The notes: a model not told the origin generated them from the letters alone. Numbered from the stretch's first letter, positions 33,521 to 42,605 are shown. The stretch: DNA of 64,000 nt from Salinispora pacifica CNR114 (GCF_000514775.1 NZ_AZWO01000011.1:124001-188000), one strand, 5' to 3'. Made by a program: numbers and translations.

Positions 33521-35028
33521 CGGATCCCCGCCGACCGATGCGGCCGGGTCGCCGCCGCGGGTGGTGGATCTCCCCGCAGCACCGCCGTTGCCGCCGAGGT
33601 GGTGGTGCTGGCGCCACCCCGCCGGTGCGCAGCCGCGATCATCTCGGTGGTCGAGCGCCCATCGAGGTACGGCACCACCACGGTGTGCCCGCCCCACCGC
33701 CGCACCAGCTCCGCCTCCGGCAGCGCTGGTTCGCCACCACCGGTGGCATAGTCGCCTCCCTTGACCCAGATATCCGGCCGGAGCCAGGTCAGGGCCGCCT
33801 GCGGCGTCGGATCGTCAAAGACCATGACCGCATCGACGCAGCTCAAGGCGGCGAGGAGGCGACTCCGATCCCCCTGCGGCATCACCGGCCGGTTCGGGCC
33901 CTTCAACGCCGCGACGCTGGCGTCGGAGTTGAGGCAGACCACCAGGCAGTCGCCGAGTTGACGGGCGGCCTGCAGGGTCGCCACGTGCCCCGCGTGCAGC
34001 AGGTCAAAGCAGCCGCCGGTCGCGACGACGGTGCCACCGGCGGCGCGGACCTCGGCGACTACGGTGGCGGCAGCCGCCACGCCAACCCGTTCGGCCGGGA
34101 CCCCCGGCAGCACTGATGGCAACGGCGCAACCGGTGGCGGCAGCATGCTCGCCACTCCCCCACCCGCCACGTACGCACAGGCCTCGGTGACCGCCTCCTG
34201 CACCGCCTCGGAGACCAACGCGCCCCGGGCCAGGGCGAGGGCGGCGGTGGCCGCGAACCGATCCCCCGCACCGCAGGTATCCCCGTCCGCTGTGGAGACC
34301 GCGGGCACGATCAGCGGCGTCGGCCCGGCGTGGCAGAGCAGGGCTCCCTCCCCGCCCATCGTCACCGCGACGGCTCGCGCCCGCCACCGCTGACGCAACT
34401 CCAGCGCGCCCCGCGAGGCGGTCACCAGCCGAGTCTCGCCCGGCGGTACCTTCGCCAGCTCACGTGCCTCGGACTCGTTGGGCGTGGCCAGGTGCACCCC
34501 GGGCACCGCGGCCGGCCCCCGGGGATGCGGGTCCCAGACCACCGGCGCCCGGGTGCCGGCCAACGCCGCCCGCAGTGCCGGCTCCCCCGCCACCCCGCGG
34601 CCATAGTCACTGACCAGCACGGTGGCGGCCCCGGCGATGACCCGCAGCACCGCTTCCGCCGGCGGGCTGGGCACACCGACGGCACCGCCGCGGTCATGGC
34701 GCAGCAGGACCCGGCCCTGCGACCGCAACCGGACCTTCTCCGGCGTCCCGCCGGCCAACCCCAGGGCATACACCTGGACGCCGGCCGCGGCGAGGAGCGA
34801 GCTGAGCCGGGCGGCACCGGCATCGTCGGCCAGGGCGGTCACCAGGACGACCTCGGTGTCCGGCGCCGCCGCCGCGAACATCGCGGCCAGGCCGGCGCCA
34901 CCCGGCCGGTCGGTGGACGCGGTCTCGTCGAGCACCGGCACCGGCGAGTCCGGACAGAGCCGGTTCACCGCCCCCTCCACGTCCCGGTCGAGCAGGGTGT
35001 CGCCGACCACCACCAGGGGTCCCCTCAC
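33517..35028 (-). CDS. hldE: Bifunctional heptose 7-phosphate kinase / heptose 1-phosphate adenylyltransferase
   Basis: 503 aa with both HldE domains in the usual order. The PfkB/ribokinase-type kinase (1-310) has DTCGAGDRFAA with GAGD at 253-256 holding the catalytic base. The nucleotidyltransferase has GGCFDLLHAGH at 338-348 and WVKGGDY near 420. It would turn D-glycero-D-manno-heptose 7-phosphate into the 1,7-bisphosphate and, after GmhB, couple the 1-phosphate to ATP. The length matches proteobacterial HldE plus a ~30-aa Ala/Thr/Arg-rich tail. It lies 2 nt after gmhA. Confidence 0.92.
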   Translation of the reverse strand: MRGPLVVVGDTLLDRDVEGAVNRLCPDSPVPVLDETASTDRPGGAGLAAMFAAAAPDTEVVLVTALADDAGAARLSSLLAAAGVQVYALGLAGGTPEKVRLRSQGRVLLRHDRGGAVGVPSPPAEAVLRVIAGAATVLVSDYGRGVAGEPALRAALAGTRAPVVWDPHPRGPAAVPGVHLATPNESEARELAKVPPGETRLVTASRGALELRQRWRARAVAVTMGGEGALLCHAGPTPLIVPAVSTADGDTCGAGDRFAATAALALARGALVSEAVQEAVTEACAYVAGGGVASMLPPPVAPLPSVLPGVPAERVGVAAAATVVAEVRAAGGTVVATGGCFDLLHAGHVATLQAARQLGDCLVVCLNSDASVAALKGPNRPVMPQGDRSRLLAALSCVDAVMVFDDPTPQAALTWLRPDIWVKGGDYATGGGEPALPEAELVRRWGGHTVVVPYLDGRSTTEMIAAAHRRGGASTTTSAATAVLRGDPPPAAATRPHRSAGIR

Positions 35029-35030
35029 AC

Positions 35031-35771
35031 CTACCTCCTCATCCCCTCGACCTGCTGCCCGTCCTCCGGGACCACCTCAACCCCGGTCCGTACCGGCCCG
35101 GTGGTCGGTACGTCGGTCGGCACCTCGGCCTCCAGGCCGGTCAACGGCACCCCCGCCACCGGCAGCCCCTCCGGCGTTCCCGCGGTGGCGGCCAGGACCA
35201 CCGGCAGCGCCTGCTCGGCGTACTCGCAGAGCAGGTGACTGGTGACCAGGTGCAGTTCCTGGACGATCTGCCCGTCCGGCGCGGGAACGGCGAGGGTCTC
35301 GTGGCAGAGACCGGCCAGCGGATTGGGAGCGGGGCCGGTCAGCGCCCAGCAGCGCAGGCCGACCTGGTGGCCGGCCTGCGCGGCCTGGAGTAGGTTCTGA
35401 CTCCGGCCGCTGGTGGACAGCAGCAGGAGAATGTCCCCGGGGCGACCGTGGGCGTGCACCTGACGGGCGAAGACCTGGTCGTAGCCGTAGTCGTTGCCGA
35501 CGGCGGTAAGGGCGCTGGTCTCGGCGTGCAGGGCGATCGCGGAGAAGGGCTGGCGGTCGGCGCGGAGTTTGCCGACGAGTTCGGCGGTGAGGTGCTGCGC
35601 CTCGGCGGCGCTACCGCCGTTGCCGGCCACCAGCAGCCGACCGCCGCCAGCGAGGGTACGGGCGAGCTCGGCTCCCCAGGCGGGGAGTCGCTGGGCGGCC
35701 CGGCGATACGAGGGCAGCGCGGCGGCGAGGCCCGCCAGGTGCTCCTCCAACAGCGACCGGGGCGGTGTCAT
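35031..35771 (-). CDS. gmhA: Sedoheptulose 7-phosphate isomerase (SIS domain)
   Basis: 246 aa. SIS motifs: VAGNGGSAAEAQHLTAELVG (49-68) and LLLLSTSGRSQNLLQAA, then VQELHLVTSHLLCEYAE, all as in GmhA. It converts sedoheptulose 7-phosphate to D-glycero-D-manno-heptose 7-phosphate, the entry to heptose synthesis. Usual GmhA is ~195 aa; this one carries a C-terminal Pro/Val/Thr-rich extension of about 50 residues of unknown use. The ATG at 35771 overlaps the upstream glycosyltransferase stop (ATGA). Confidence 0.92.
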   Translation of the reverse strand: MTPPRSLLEEHLAGLAAALPSYRRAAQRLPAWGAELARTLAGGGRLLVAGNGGSAAEAQHLTAELVGKLRADRQPFSAIALHAETSALTAVGNDYGYDQVFARQVHAHGRPGDILLLLSTSGRSQNLLQAAQAGHQVGLRCWALTGPAPNPLAGLCHETLAVPAPDGQIVQELHLVTSHLLCEYAEQALPVVLAATAGTPEGLPVAGVPLTGLEAEVPTDVPTTGPVRTGVEVVPEDGQQVEGMRR

Positions 35772-36988
35772 CCGGCCACGACCCGGGTCGCCCGGCCGAC
35801 AGCCGCCACGTCGCCGTAGACGTCCACCAGCCGCTCCGCCGTGGCCGCCCACGCGTAGCGCTCCCGAGCCCGATCCAACGCCGCCGCCGCGTACCCGAAC
35901 CGACGGATCCGGTCGTCGAGCAGTCGCTGGATCGCGGTACCGAGCGCCCGGGGGTCCCGGGCGGGTACGAGGTCACCGGTCACCCCATCCACCACCGTGT
36001 CCCGGATCCCCCCGACCGCGGTCCCCACCACCGGCACCCCGCACGCCATCGCCTCAAGCGGGGTCAGCCCGAACGGCTCGTACCACGGCGCGGCCACCAG
36101 TAGGTCCGCGGACCGGTACCAGTGGCCCATCTCCTCCCGGGGCACCGCGCCGGCCAGCCTGACCCGGTCGGCCACCCCGCAGCTGTGCGCCAAGGCGCGA
36201 AGTCGGCTCGCGTACGGGTCGGCTTCGAGGAGCCCTGCCGGCGGGCCGCCGACCACCACACACTCCGCCTCCGGCACGTGGGCCATCGCCCGGACCACGG
36301 TCTGGAAGCCCTTCCGCTCGACCAGCCGACCCACGGTGAGAATGCGGGGGCGGCCGTCGTCGCGTGCGGCGGCCGGCCCCAGCGGGGCGAAGGTACGGAG
36401 GTTGACTCCGGAGGGGACGACCGTCATCCGCGACCGGGGCACCCCCATCCGAACCAACTCGCCGACCTCGTCCTGGCACTGGGCGATCACCCGGTCCACC
36501 GAGCGGCCGAGTTGCCGCTCGTACCCGATGCGGCGGGCCGGGCTCGTGTCCTGTACGCCCTGGTATCGCCGCTTCACCACACCGAGCGCGTGGTACGTCT
36601 GCACCACCGGCACCCCGGTCTTCCGGCCGGCGGCGAGCGCGGCGAGGCCGCTCATCCAGAAGTGCGCGTGGACCACCTCCGGGGTCCACCGATCGCCACG
36701 CCACCGTTCGGTCAGCCAGTGGCTGAACTCCGACATGTGTGGCAGCAGGGCGTCCTTGGCCAGCGGCTCAGCCGGGCCGGCCGGTACGTGGACCACCTCG
36801 TACCCGTCCGGGCAACGAACCGTTCCCGGCAGGTCAACGGCGTCCCAGCGGGTGTAGACCCGGACCTCGTGGCCGGCCGCGGCGAGCGCCGCGGAGAGCT
36901 CGGCGACGTGCGTGTTCTGGCCGCCGGCGTCCTCCCCGCCGAGGACCGCGAGCGGGCTGGCGTGTTCCGAGATCATCGCGATCCGCAT
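35768..36988 (-). CDS. Glycosyltransferase family 4
   Basis: 406 aa from ATG 36988. GT-B fold with MRIAMISEHASPLAVLGGED and GGQNTHVAELS at the N-terminus (MshA-like opening), VVHAHFWMSG, and the C-terminal donor site PWYEPFGLTPLEAMACG with the E-x7-E motif. MshA and sucrose-phosphate-synthase-like enzymes share this opening, but the operon context argues for a surface-glycan transferase rather than mycothiol synthesis. It overlaps the previous gene's stop region by 16 nt and gmhA by 4 nt. Confidence 0.9.
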   Translation of the reverse strand: MRIAMISEHASPLAVLGGEDAGGQNTHVAELSAALAAAGHEVRVYTRWDAVDLPGTVRCPDGYEVVHVPAGPAEPLAKDALLPHMSEFSHWLTERWRGDRWTPEVVHAHFWMSGLAALAAGRKTGVPVVQTYHALGVVKRRYQGVQDTSPARRIGYERQLGRSVDRVIAQCQDEVGELVRMGVPRSRMTVVPSGVNLRTFAPLGPAAARDDGRPRILTVGRLVERKGFQTVVRAMAHVPEAECVVVGGPPAGLLEADPYASRLRALAHSCGVADRVRLAGAVPREEMGHWYRSADLLVAAPWYEPFGLTPLEAMACGVPVVGTAVGGIRDTVVDGVTGDLVPARDPRALGTAIQRLLDDRIRRFGYAAAALDRARERYAWAATAERLVDVYGDVAAVGRATRVVAG

Positions 36989-37950
36989 ACTTCCTCCTCC
37001 AGCAGCCGGTCCCAGTCGGTGAGGAAACGGTCCAGGCCGTACCGGTCCCGGGCGGCACGGCGGGCGACAGCCCCCGCCCGGCGGGCGCCCGCCGGGTCCG
37101 CCAGCAACTGACCGGTGGCGGTGAGCAGGTCGTCCACCCGGGTGGCGAGGGCGCCGGCCCCGGGCGGCACCGCCATCACGGCCTCCGTGGCGGCGAGCGC
37201 GACGACCGGCATTCCGATCGTCATGGCCTCGATCAGACTCAGCCCGAGCGAGGTCCAGCGGCACAGGTGCAGGTATGCCCGCCGCCGCGCCAACTCGGCG
37301 TGCATCCGCGCCTGGGGCAGGTCGTCGTGACTGGTCACGCGGTCGGGGGGCAGCCCCAGCCGGTCGGCGAGCCCGGTCACCCTGAGGCCGAACACGTCCA
37401 GCGGGGCGAGTTCGGCGAACCGGGGCAGCAGGTCGGTACCGGTGACCCGCCACCGGCGGATCGGTTCGTTGATCACCACCGCGAGCCGCTCCAGCTCGCC
37501 GCTGTAGCTGACCGTCGGCGGTACGACCCCGTGGTCCACCACAGTCGTTCGGGTGTCACCGGTGTCCCAGTAAAGCTGGTTGAAGGCGGTCACATGAGCG
37601 ATCAGCAGGTCGGCACGGTCCGCCATCGGGTGTCGGCTGTTCGGCACCGCACCGTCCTTCGGGGTGTTGTGCTCGACGTAGATCGTCGGGATGTCGCGGC
37701 CCGGCCGACGGCCCAGCCACCCGGTGGCCAGGGCCTCTTCCTCGGGGCGTTGCAGGAGAACCACGTCCACCTCGGCGGTGGCCAACTCCGCCGGGGTGAT
37801 CTCGACCGCGTTCTCCGGCCACGGGTAGGTACGGGCCCGACCCCGACCATCCGGACCGCGGTCTGGGGTGACCGGCACCAGGTAGCGGTGCTTGCCGTGG
37901 ACGAACGACGTCGTCCAGGAGCCGTGCACGTGCCAGAGCAGGATGTTCAT
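36973..37950 (-). CDS. Glycosyltransferase (GT4-like, divergent)
   Basis: 325 aa beginning MNILLWHVHGSWTTSFVHGKH. The N-terminal half contains DVVLLQRPEEEALA and IPTIYVEHNTPK; the C-terminal half has AYLHLCRWTSLGLSLIEAMTIGMPVVALAATE, a recognisable GT-B donor-site region with E-x-x-x-x-G. The overall sequence is unlike the common families, but the structure reads as a glycosyltransferase. Overlaps on both sides (ATGA upstream, 16 nt downstream) tie it to the heptose operon. Donor and acceptor are unknown. Confidence 0.82.
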   Translation of the reverse strand: MNILLWHVHGSWTTSFVHGKHRYLVPVTPDRGPDGRGRARTYPWPENAVEITPAELATAEVDVVLLQRPEEEALATGWLGRRPGRDIPTIYVEHNTPKDGAVPNSRHPMADRADLLIAHVTAFNQLYWDTGDTRTTVVDHGVVPPTVSYSGELERLAVVINEPIRRWRVTGTDLLPRFAELAPLDVFGLRVTGLADRLGLPPDRVTSHDDLPQARMHAELARRRAYLHLCRWTSLGLSLIEAMTIGMPVVALAATEAVMAVPPGAGALATRVDDLLTATGQLLADPAGARRAGAVARRAARDRYGLDRFLTDWDRLLEEEVCGSR

Positions 37951-39743
37951 CGGCCGCTCCGGGCCAGGGCGGTGGCCTCCGCCGACCTCGGTGGTCGAGA
38001 CGGCGCCACGCCGAGCAGGGTCAGCGCGGTCAGCACCTCCTCGGGTCGGATTCGGCTCAGGCACGGGTGGCCGGGCACCGGGCAGGTGGCGGCGCGGGTG
38101 CCACGGCAGGGGGCGTCCGGGTCGCCGAGCCGAACGGTCGGCACCCGCCATGGTCCCCACTGACCGAACGGGACGGTCGGGGCGAAGAGGCTGACCACCG
38201 GGACGCCGTACGCGGCGGCGAGGTGGGCCGGGCCGGTGTTGCCGACGATCACCGCGGCGGCACCGGCGACGGTCGCGGCCAGCTCGGCCAGCTCGGTCCC
38301 GCCACCGAGGTCAACGGCGAGTCCGCCGGCCACCCGGGCGGTCAGCGCCACCTCGTCCGGACCGCCGGTGACCACGACCCGGTGGCCCGCTTTGACCAGC
38401 GTCCGGACCAGCTCCACCGCCAGGTCCGGTGGCAACCCCCGGGACTGTGCCGCCGAGCCGGGGTGTAGCACCACGTAGCCCGGTGCGCCCGCCCGTGCGG
38501 GCGGCGGCGACGCGGGCCGCAGCCGCAGGGCCGGTTCGTCGTCGGACGGTAGGGGGTATCCGGCGGCGGCGGCGAGCGAGAGCGCGCGTTCGGGCTCGGG
38601 GATGCCGACCGGGACACGGTGGCGGATGTCGAGCAGGCTTCCGGGATAGTCGTCGCTGATCGCGCTGATGCGCGGCACACCGACGGTACGCAGCAGCAGT
38701 GCCAGGGGGAGAGGAGACTGGTGGTAGCTGGTGAAGATGATCGCCTCGTCGGCGTTGACGGCGGCGAGGGTGGCGGTGAGCGCGGCGATGTCCGGCCCGG
38801 TGACCGGTGCGGGCACCGGATCGATCCAGGGCAGTTGGTGCACGACGACGGTATCCACGCCGGGTAGGAGGTCGGCGGCGGCGCGACCCCGCGGTCCGCA
38901 CAGCAGGACGACTCGGCGCGCGTGGGCGGCGACAGCCCGAATACCCGGACCGGTAACGACGACGTCACCAGCCGAGTCGGAGCGCACGACAAGAACGGTT
39001 CCGGTGCCTCCGCTGGAGCGTGCCGGCCGGGCCGGCCCAGCAGTGACCGGGGGCGACGCGGACGCCACCGGAAGCAGGGGCGACGCGGACCCAGTAGCGG
39101 CCAGGGGCGGCGGGGCCGCCGACGCGGCGGTGGGCCGGTGGGGGGCCGGGGCGATCGCGGTCTGCCGACGCAGAATCTCGGCTACCGCGGTCGGCAGATC
39201 CGCGGCGACCCACGGGGCGGCGCTGGTCTCGGCGGGTCGGGTCAGCGGCGTGGGCACCAACACCGCCTGGGCGCCGGCAGCCAGGGCAGCGGTGACATCG
39301 CGGCCGATGTCACCGATCAGAACGCACCGTTGCGGTGTGGTGCCGAGCCGGCGGGCGGCGGAGTGGACCAGGTTGGGCGCGGGTTTGCGGCAGCCGCACC
39401 GATCCGCATCGTCGTGCGGGCAGACCAGCCAGGCATCGAACGGGCCGAGCAGCTGCTCGACCCGGGCGTTCACGGCCCGCAGCTGCGCCCTGGTGAACAG
39501 CCCCTTGGCCAGCCCGGACTGGTTCGTCACCACCGCCAGCCGCAAGCCCGCCGCGCGGAGCGCGTGCAGCGCCGCCCGCGCCCCCGGCATCGGTCGCACC
39601 CGCTCCGGGTCCCCGTTGTACGGCACGTCCTCGATGAGGGTGCCATCCCGATCCAGCAGCACCGCGTCAAAGAGACGGGGAACCCCACCAACCCGGCCGG
39701 AGCGGGCTACTACCCGGGCCGACCTACACTGATCCGGCTCCAC
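37947..39743 (-). CDS. Fusion of GmhB phosphatase and GT9 glycosyltransferase
   Basis: About 598 aa. Residues ~24-210 are a HAD phosphatase with DRDGTL (Asp31, Asp33), VVTNQSGLAKG, zinc ligands Cys108-His110-Cys116-Cys118 in CPHDDADRCGCRKP and GDIGRD: D-glycero-D-manno-heptose 1,7-bisphosphate 7-phosphatase. A ~50-residue Pro/Ala/Ser linker follows. From ~245 a GT9 domain runs VLVVRSDSAGDVVVTGPGIR, VVLHPGSAAQSRGLPPDLA and GNTGPAHLAAAYGVPVVSLF. The start is uncertain: GTG at 39743 is used, with GTGs at 39752 and 39803 possible; none has a good ribosome site. First gene of the operon. Confidence 0.88.
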   Translation of the reverse strand: MEPDQCRSARVVARSGRVGGVPRLFDAVLLDRDGTLIEDVPYNGDPERVRPMPGARAALHALRAAGLRLAVVTNQSGLAKGLFTRAQLRAVNARVEQLLGPFDAWLVCPHDDADRCGCRKPAPNLVHSAARRLGTTPQRCVLIGDIGRDVTAALAAGAQAVLVPTPLTRPAETSAAPWVAADLPTAVAEILRRQTAIAPAPHRPTAASAAPPPLAATGSASPLLPVASASPPVTAGPARPARSSGGTGTVLVVRSDSAGDVVVTGPGIRAVAAHARRVVLLCGPRGRAAADLLPGVDTVVVHQLPWIDPVPAPVTGPDIAALTATLAAVNADEAIIFTSYHQSPLPLALLLRTVGVPRISAISDDYPGSLLDIRHRVPVGIPEPERALSLAAAAGYPLPSDDEPALRLRPASPPPARAGAPGYVVLHPGSAAQSRGLPPDLAVELVRTLVKAGHRVVVTGGPDEVALTARVAGGLAVDLGGGTELAELAATVAGAAAVIVGNTGPAHLAAAYGVPVVSLFAPTVPFGQWGPWRVPTVRLGDPDAPCRGTRAATCPVPGHPCLSRIRPEEVLTALTLLGVAPSRPPRSAEATALARSGR

Positions 39744-40134
39744 CTGTGGCACGGCCGGCGGGTTCCCTGGGCCCCGGGGAGTAAACCTCGGTGCCGACGC
39801 CACCGCCCCGCGGACGCGACGACCGAACGCGGTCTCGGCCTCGTGGTGGACTTACCCGCCGTCCGCGAGAAGCTAACCCGGCCACCGGCCGGCCATCCCC
39901 GCTTGCCGAACCACCGGGACCCGCGCGCCGATTCGGCGTGCCCCCGGCGATCGTGCAGAATGTGCCCGACCACCCGCGTAGCAGGGCCTTTCACTTACCA
40001 AGCGTGTCCTCTGGGCAACGCTGGGCGTTAACAGAAAACGTGGGCCGGGCCACGGCCAGGGAGCAGTCACACGACGTACCGGGGCACTGGCTACCCTCGC
40101 AGGGAGCCAAGCCCGCGAAACAAGGATTTCCGAC
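39744..40134. promoter_or_regulatory. Divergent region, heptose operon / GT2 gene
   Basis: About 390 nt without a supported gene. At the GT2 end GGCTACCCT (40089-40097) and AGGGAGCC (40101-40108) form a dyad that includes a TACCCT -10-like box, and AAGGA precedes the ATG at 40135. On the other strand no convincing -10 precedes the phosphatase-glycosyltransferase gene. Several GGCC-rich short palindromes are present; I draw nothing from them. Confidence 0.35.
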
Positions 40135-40902
40135 ATGAGTGAACCCGTGCAGTTGCCGTCGCCCTGGCGGGACGTGCGCCTGACCGTGGTAGTGCCGACC
40201 TATAACGAGGTGGGCAACCTTCCGGCGCTGGTGGAACAGCTACTCGCGCTGCCCTTGCCGGGGTTGAAGGTCCTCGTGGCCGACGACAACTCACCGGACG
40301 GCACCGGCGAGGTCGCGGACAAGCTGGCCCTCGAGCACCCGGGCCGGATCGAGGTCGTCCACCGGGCCGGCAAGGAGGGCCTGGGCCGGGCGTACGTTGA
40401 CGGCATCGGACGGGCCCTCGACGACGGCGCCGAGTTCGTGGCGCAGATGGACGCTGACCTGTCCCACCCACCAGACGCGCTGCCGGGCATGCTGGGCGCG
40501 CTGCTGTCCACTCAGGCTGGTGTGGTGATCGGGTCGCGCTACGTGCCGGGTGGCGAGCTGGACGAGAACTGGCCGCTCTACCGGCGGGCGCTGAGCGGCT
40601 GGGCGAACCTGTATGTACACACCCTGCTGCGGGTACGGATCCGAGACCTCACCGCCGGTTTCAAGATCTGGCGGGCCGACGCGCTGCGCGACATCGGCCT
40701 GGAGCGGGTGCAGTCCAATGGGTACAGCTTCCAGGTGGAGATGCACTACCTGGCCACGAAGCTGGGGCACACGATCCTGGAGGTGCCGATCCGGTTCGAG
40801 GAGCGGCGAGACGGCGCCTCGAAGATGACCACCGCCACCAAGATTGAAAGTGCCCTGATGCCGTTCCGCCTGCGCAGCAAGCACCGCAACGTCGAACGCT
40901 GA
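40135..40902 (+). CDS. Polyprenol/dolichol-phosphate mannosyltransferase-like GT2
   Basis: 255 aa GT-A enzyme. PTYNEVGNLP at 21-30, VADDNSPDGT and the metal-binding QMDADLSHPPD (DAD at 106-108) are classic DPM1/Ppm1 motifs, followed by GSRYVPGG and the RYR-like RALSGWANLYV and FKIWRADAL. It would make polyprenyl-phosphate mannose from GDP-mannose, a donor for periplasmic glycosylation or lipoglycans. No transmembrane tail is present, so it is the catalytic part only. It diverges from the heptose operon, which may share its biological purpose. Confidence 0.92.
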   Translation: MSEPVQLPSPWRDVRLTVVVPTYNEVGNLPALVEQLLALPLPGLKVLVADDNSPDGTGEVADKLALEHPGRIEVVHRAGKEGLGRAYVDGIGRALDDGAEFVAQMDADLSHPPDALPGMLGALLSTQAGVVIGSRYVPGGELDENWPLYRRALSGWANLYVHTLLRVRIRDLTAGFKIWRADALRDIGLERVQSNGYSFQVEMHYLATKLGHTILEVPIRFEERRDGASKMTTATKIESALMPFRLRSKHRNVER

Positions 40903-40994
40903 GCTGGCCCGCCGGGACCGCGTCGCGACGGCAGCTCAGGTAGCGCGTCGAGACGGGCGCGGTGCCGGCGGGGTCGCACCACGCCGCGCCACGG

Positions 40995-42599
40995 TCAGCG
41001 GTAGACCGCGCGCTGGGCGGCGCCGATTGTCGCCGCGTACACACCACCGGTGAGCGCGGCGTCGCGGGCCAACGCCGCCCGCGCCGCGTTCGCACCCGGC
41101 GCGCCGTGGACCCCGGCGCCGGGATGCGCCGACGAACTGGCCAGAAAGAGCCGGTCAACGGGGGTGTCGGCGCGGCCGAGTCCCGGGACCGGGCGGAAGA
41201 AGAGCTGCTGGTGGGCGGCGGCCGTGCCGCCACCGACTGTCCCGCCGACCAGGCTCGGGTCGCCGGCCTCCAGGTCCGCCGGTCCCGCCACGTGCCGGCC
41301 CACCACCAGCGCGCGGAAGCCCGGAGCGGCCTCCTCCAGGACCTGCTCCATCCGCTGCACCTGCGCCGCGATCTGCTCGACCCGCCACCGTCGTCGAAAC
41401 GGCAGGTGGGTGTACGACCACAACGACTCGGTACCGGGTGGCGAGTGGCTCGGGTCGGCAACTGTCATCTGCCCAACCAGCAAGAACGGGTCCCGGGGGA
41501 GTTCCCCGCGGGCCAGCGCCGCCGCATAGCTGGTCAACCCGTTGAGGTCAGCTCCGAGGTGCACGGTGCCGGCGGTGGCGACCGCCCGGTTCCGCCACGG
41601 CACCGGGGCGGAGAGCGCCCAGTCGACCTTCAGCGTCGAGCCGTCCCAGCGAAACTGGGTCAGATCCGCCACCAGCCGCGGTGGCAGGACGTCGGCCCCG
41701 ACCAGATCCAGATAGAGCGCGGGTGCCGGCACGTCGGCGAGCACCGCACGGCGGGCCCGCCAAAGCCCGCCGTCCTCGGTCCGGACACCCATCGCCCGCC
41801 CCCGGGCGGTCAGCACCCGATCCACCCGCGCGCCGCAGCGAATCTGACCACCCCGGTCGGTGAGCCGAGCCACCAGCGCATCGGTGATCTGTTGGGCACC
41901 GCCGTCCGGCACCGGCCAACCGACCTGCTGACCGAGCATGGCCAGCAGCCACCCGTACGCCCCGGAGCCGGCCTCCTCCGGGGCCAGGTCGGTGTGCAGT
42001 GCGCAGCCGGCGAGCAGCGCCGTCCCGCCCGCTCCGGTGAAGAGTTCGTCGCCGAGCCGGCGTACCGGTGTCGCCAACCGGCGGGCCAGACGCAACGCGC
42101 CGGCGACCCGCAGCCGGCGTAGCAGCGCGAGACTGCTACGCACCGGCGGGAAGGGGGTGGTGATGGCGTCCAGCACCGGGCCGCCCACCTGGCGCCAGTC
42201 GTCGTAGGCCGTCAGCCACCGTTCCCCGTCACCCGCCGCGAAGCTCTCCAGGGAGGCGGCGGTGGTCTCCGGATCGCGGTTGAGCACCGCCGCCCGCCCG
42301 TCCGGCAGCAGGTGCGCCAACACATCTGGGGCGTGTCGCCACCGCAGCCCGTGCCGGTCCAGGCCCAGCCGACGCAGCACCGGCGACGCGTAGCCAAGGG
42401 GGTAGAAGGAGCTGTAGAGGTCGCTCAGGTAGCCAGGAGCGGTGACCTCGGCTGACCGGACCGCGCCGCCGGGCGCCCCGGTCGCTTCCAGCACGAGCAC
42501 GTCCCAACCGGCGTCGGCGAGCAGATTGGCGGCCACCAGGCCGTTGTGGCCCGCTCCGACGACGATGGCGTCCGGGGACGCCACATCGATTCGACTCAC
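40995..42599 (-). CDS. FAD-dependent oxidoreductase, phytoene desaturase-like
   Basis: 534 aa. The N-terminal dinucleotide-binding motif is VVGAGHNGLVAANLLADAG (G15-x-G17-x-x-G20), followed by LEATGAPGGAVRSAE. The C-terminus contains LFLASSSAHPGAGVHGAPGANAA, the FAD motif of the CrtI/retinol saturase-like (PDCR/COG1233) group. No carotenoid genes are nearby, so the substrate is unknown. GTG start; TAACAT lies 6 nt upstream (42611-42606 on the minus strand), making it likely leaderless. It diverges from the aldehyde dehydrogenase across 72 bp. Confidence 0.9.
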   Translation of the reverse strand: MSRIDVASPDAIVVGAGHNGLVAANLLADAGWDVLVLEATGAPGGAVRSAEVTAPGYLSDLYSSFYPLGYASPVLRRLGLDRHGLRWRHAPDVLAHLLPDGRAAVLNRDPETTAASLESFAAGDGERWLTAYDDWRQVGGPVLDAITTPFPPVRSSLALLRRLRVAGALRLARRLATPVRRLGDELFTGAGGTALLAGCALHTDLAPEEAGSGAYGWLLAMLGQQVGWPVPDGGAQQITDALVARLTDRGGQIRCGARVDRVLTARGRAMGVRTEDGGLWRARRAVLADVPAPALYLDLVGADVLPPRLVADLTQFRWDGSTLKVDWALSAPVPWRNRAVATAGTVHLGADLNGLTSYAAALARGELPRDPFLLVGQMTVADPSHSPPGTESLWSYTHLPFRRRWRVEQIAAQVQRMEQVLEEAAPGFRALVVGRHVAGPADLEAGDPSLVGGTVGGGTAAAHQQLFFRPVPGLGRADTPVDRLFLASSSAHPGAGVHGAPGANAARAALARDAALTGGVYAATIGAAQRAVYR

Positions 42600-42605
42600 T
42601 GGATC

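Noticed and set aside
33517..35028. HldE-like protein as a ribokinase or a FAD synthetase fusion
   Set aside because: Both domains, in HldE order and with GAGD and GCFDLLHAGH, plus gmhA and gmhB neighbours, fit HldE better.
35768..36988. GT4 enzyme as mycothiol glycosyltransferase MshA
   Set aside because: The N-terminal opening is similar, but it is embedded and translationally coupled in the heptose operon with no mycothiol genes near.
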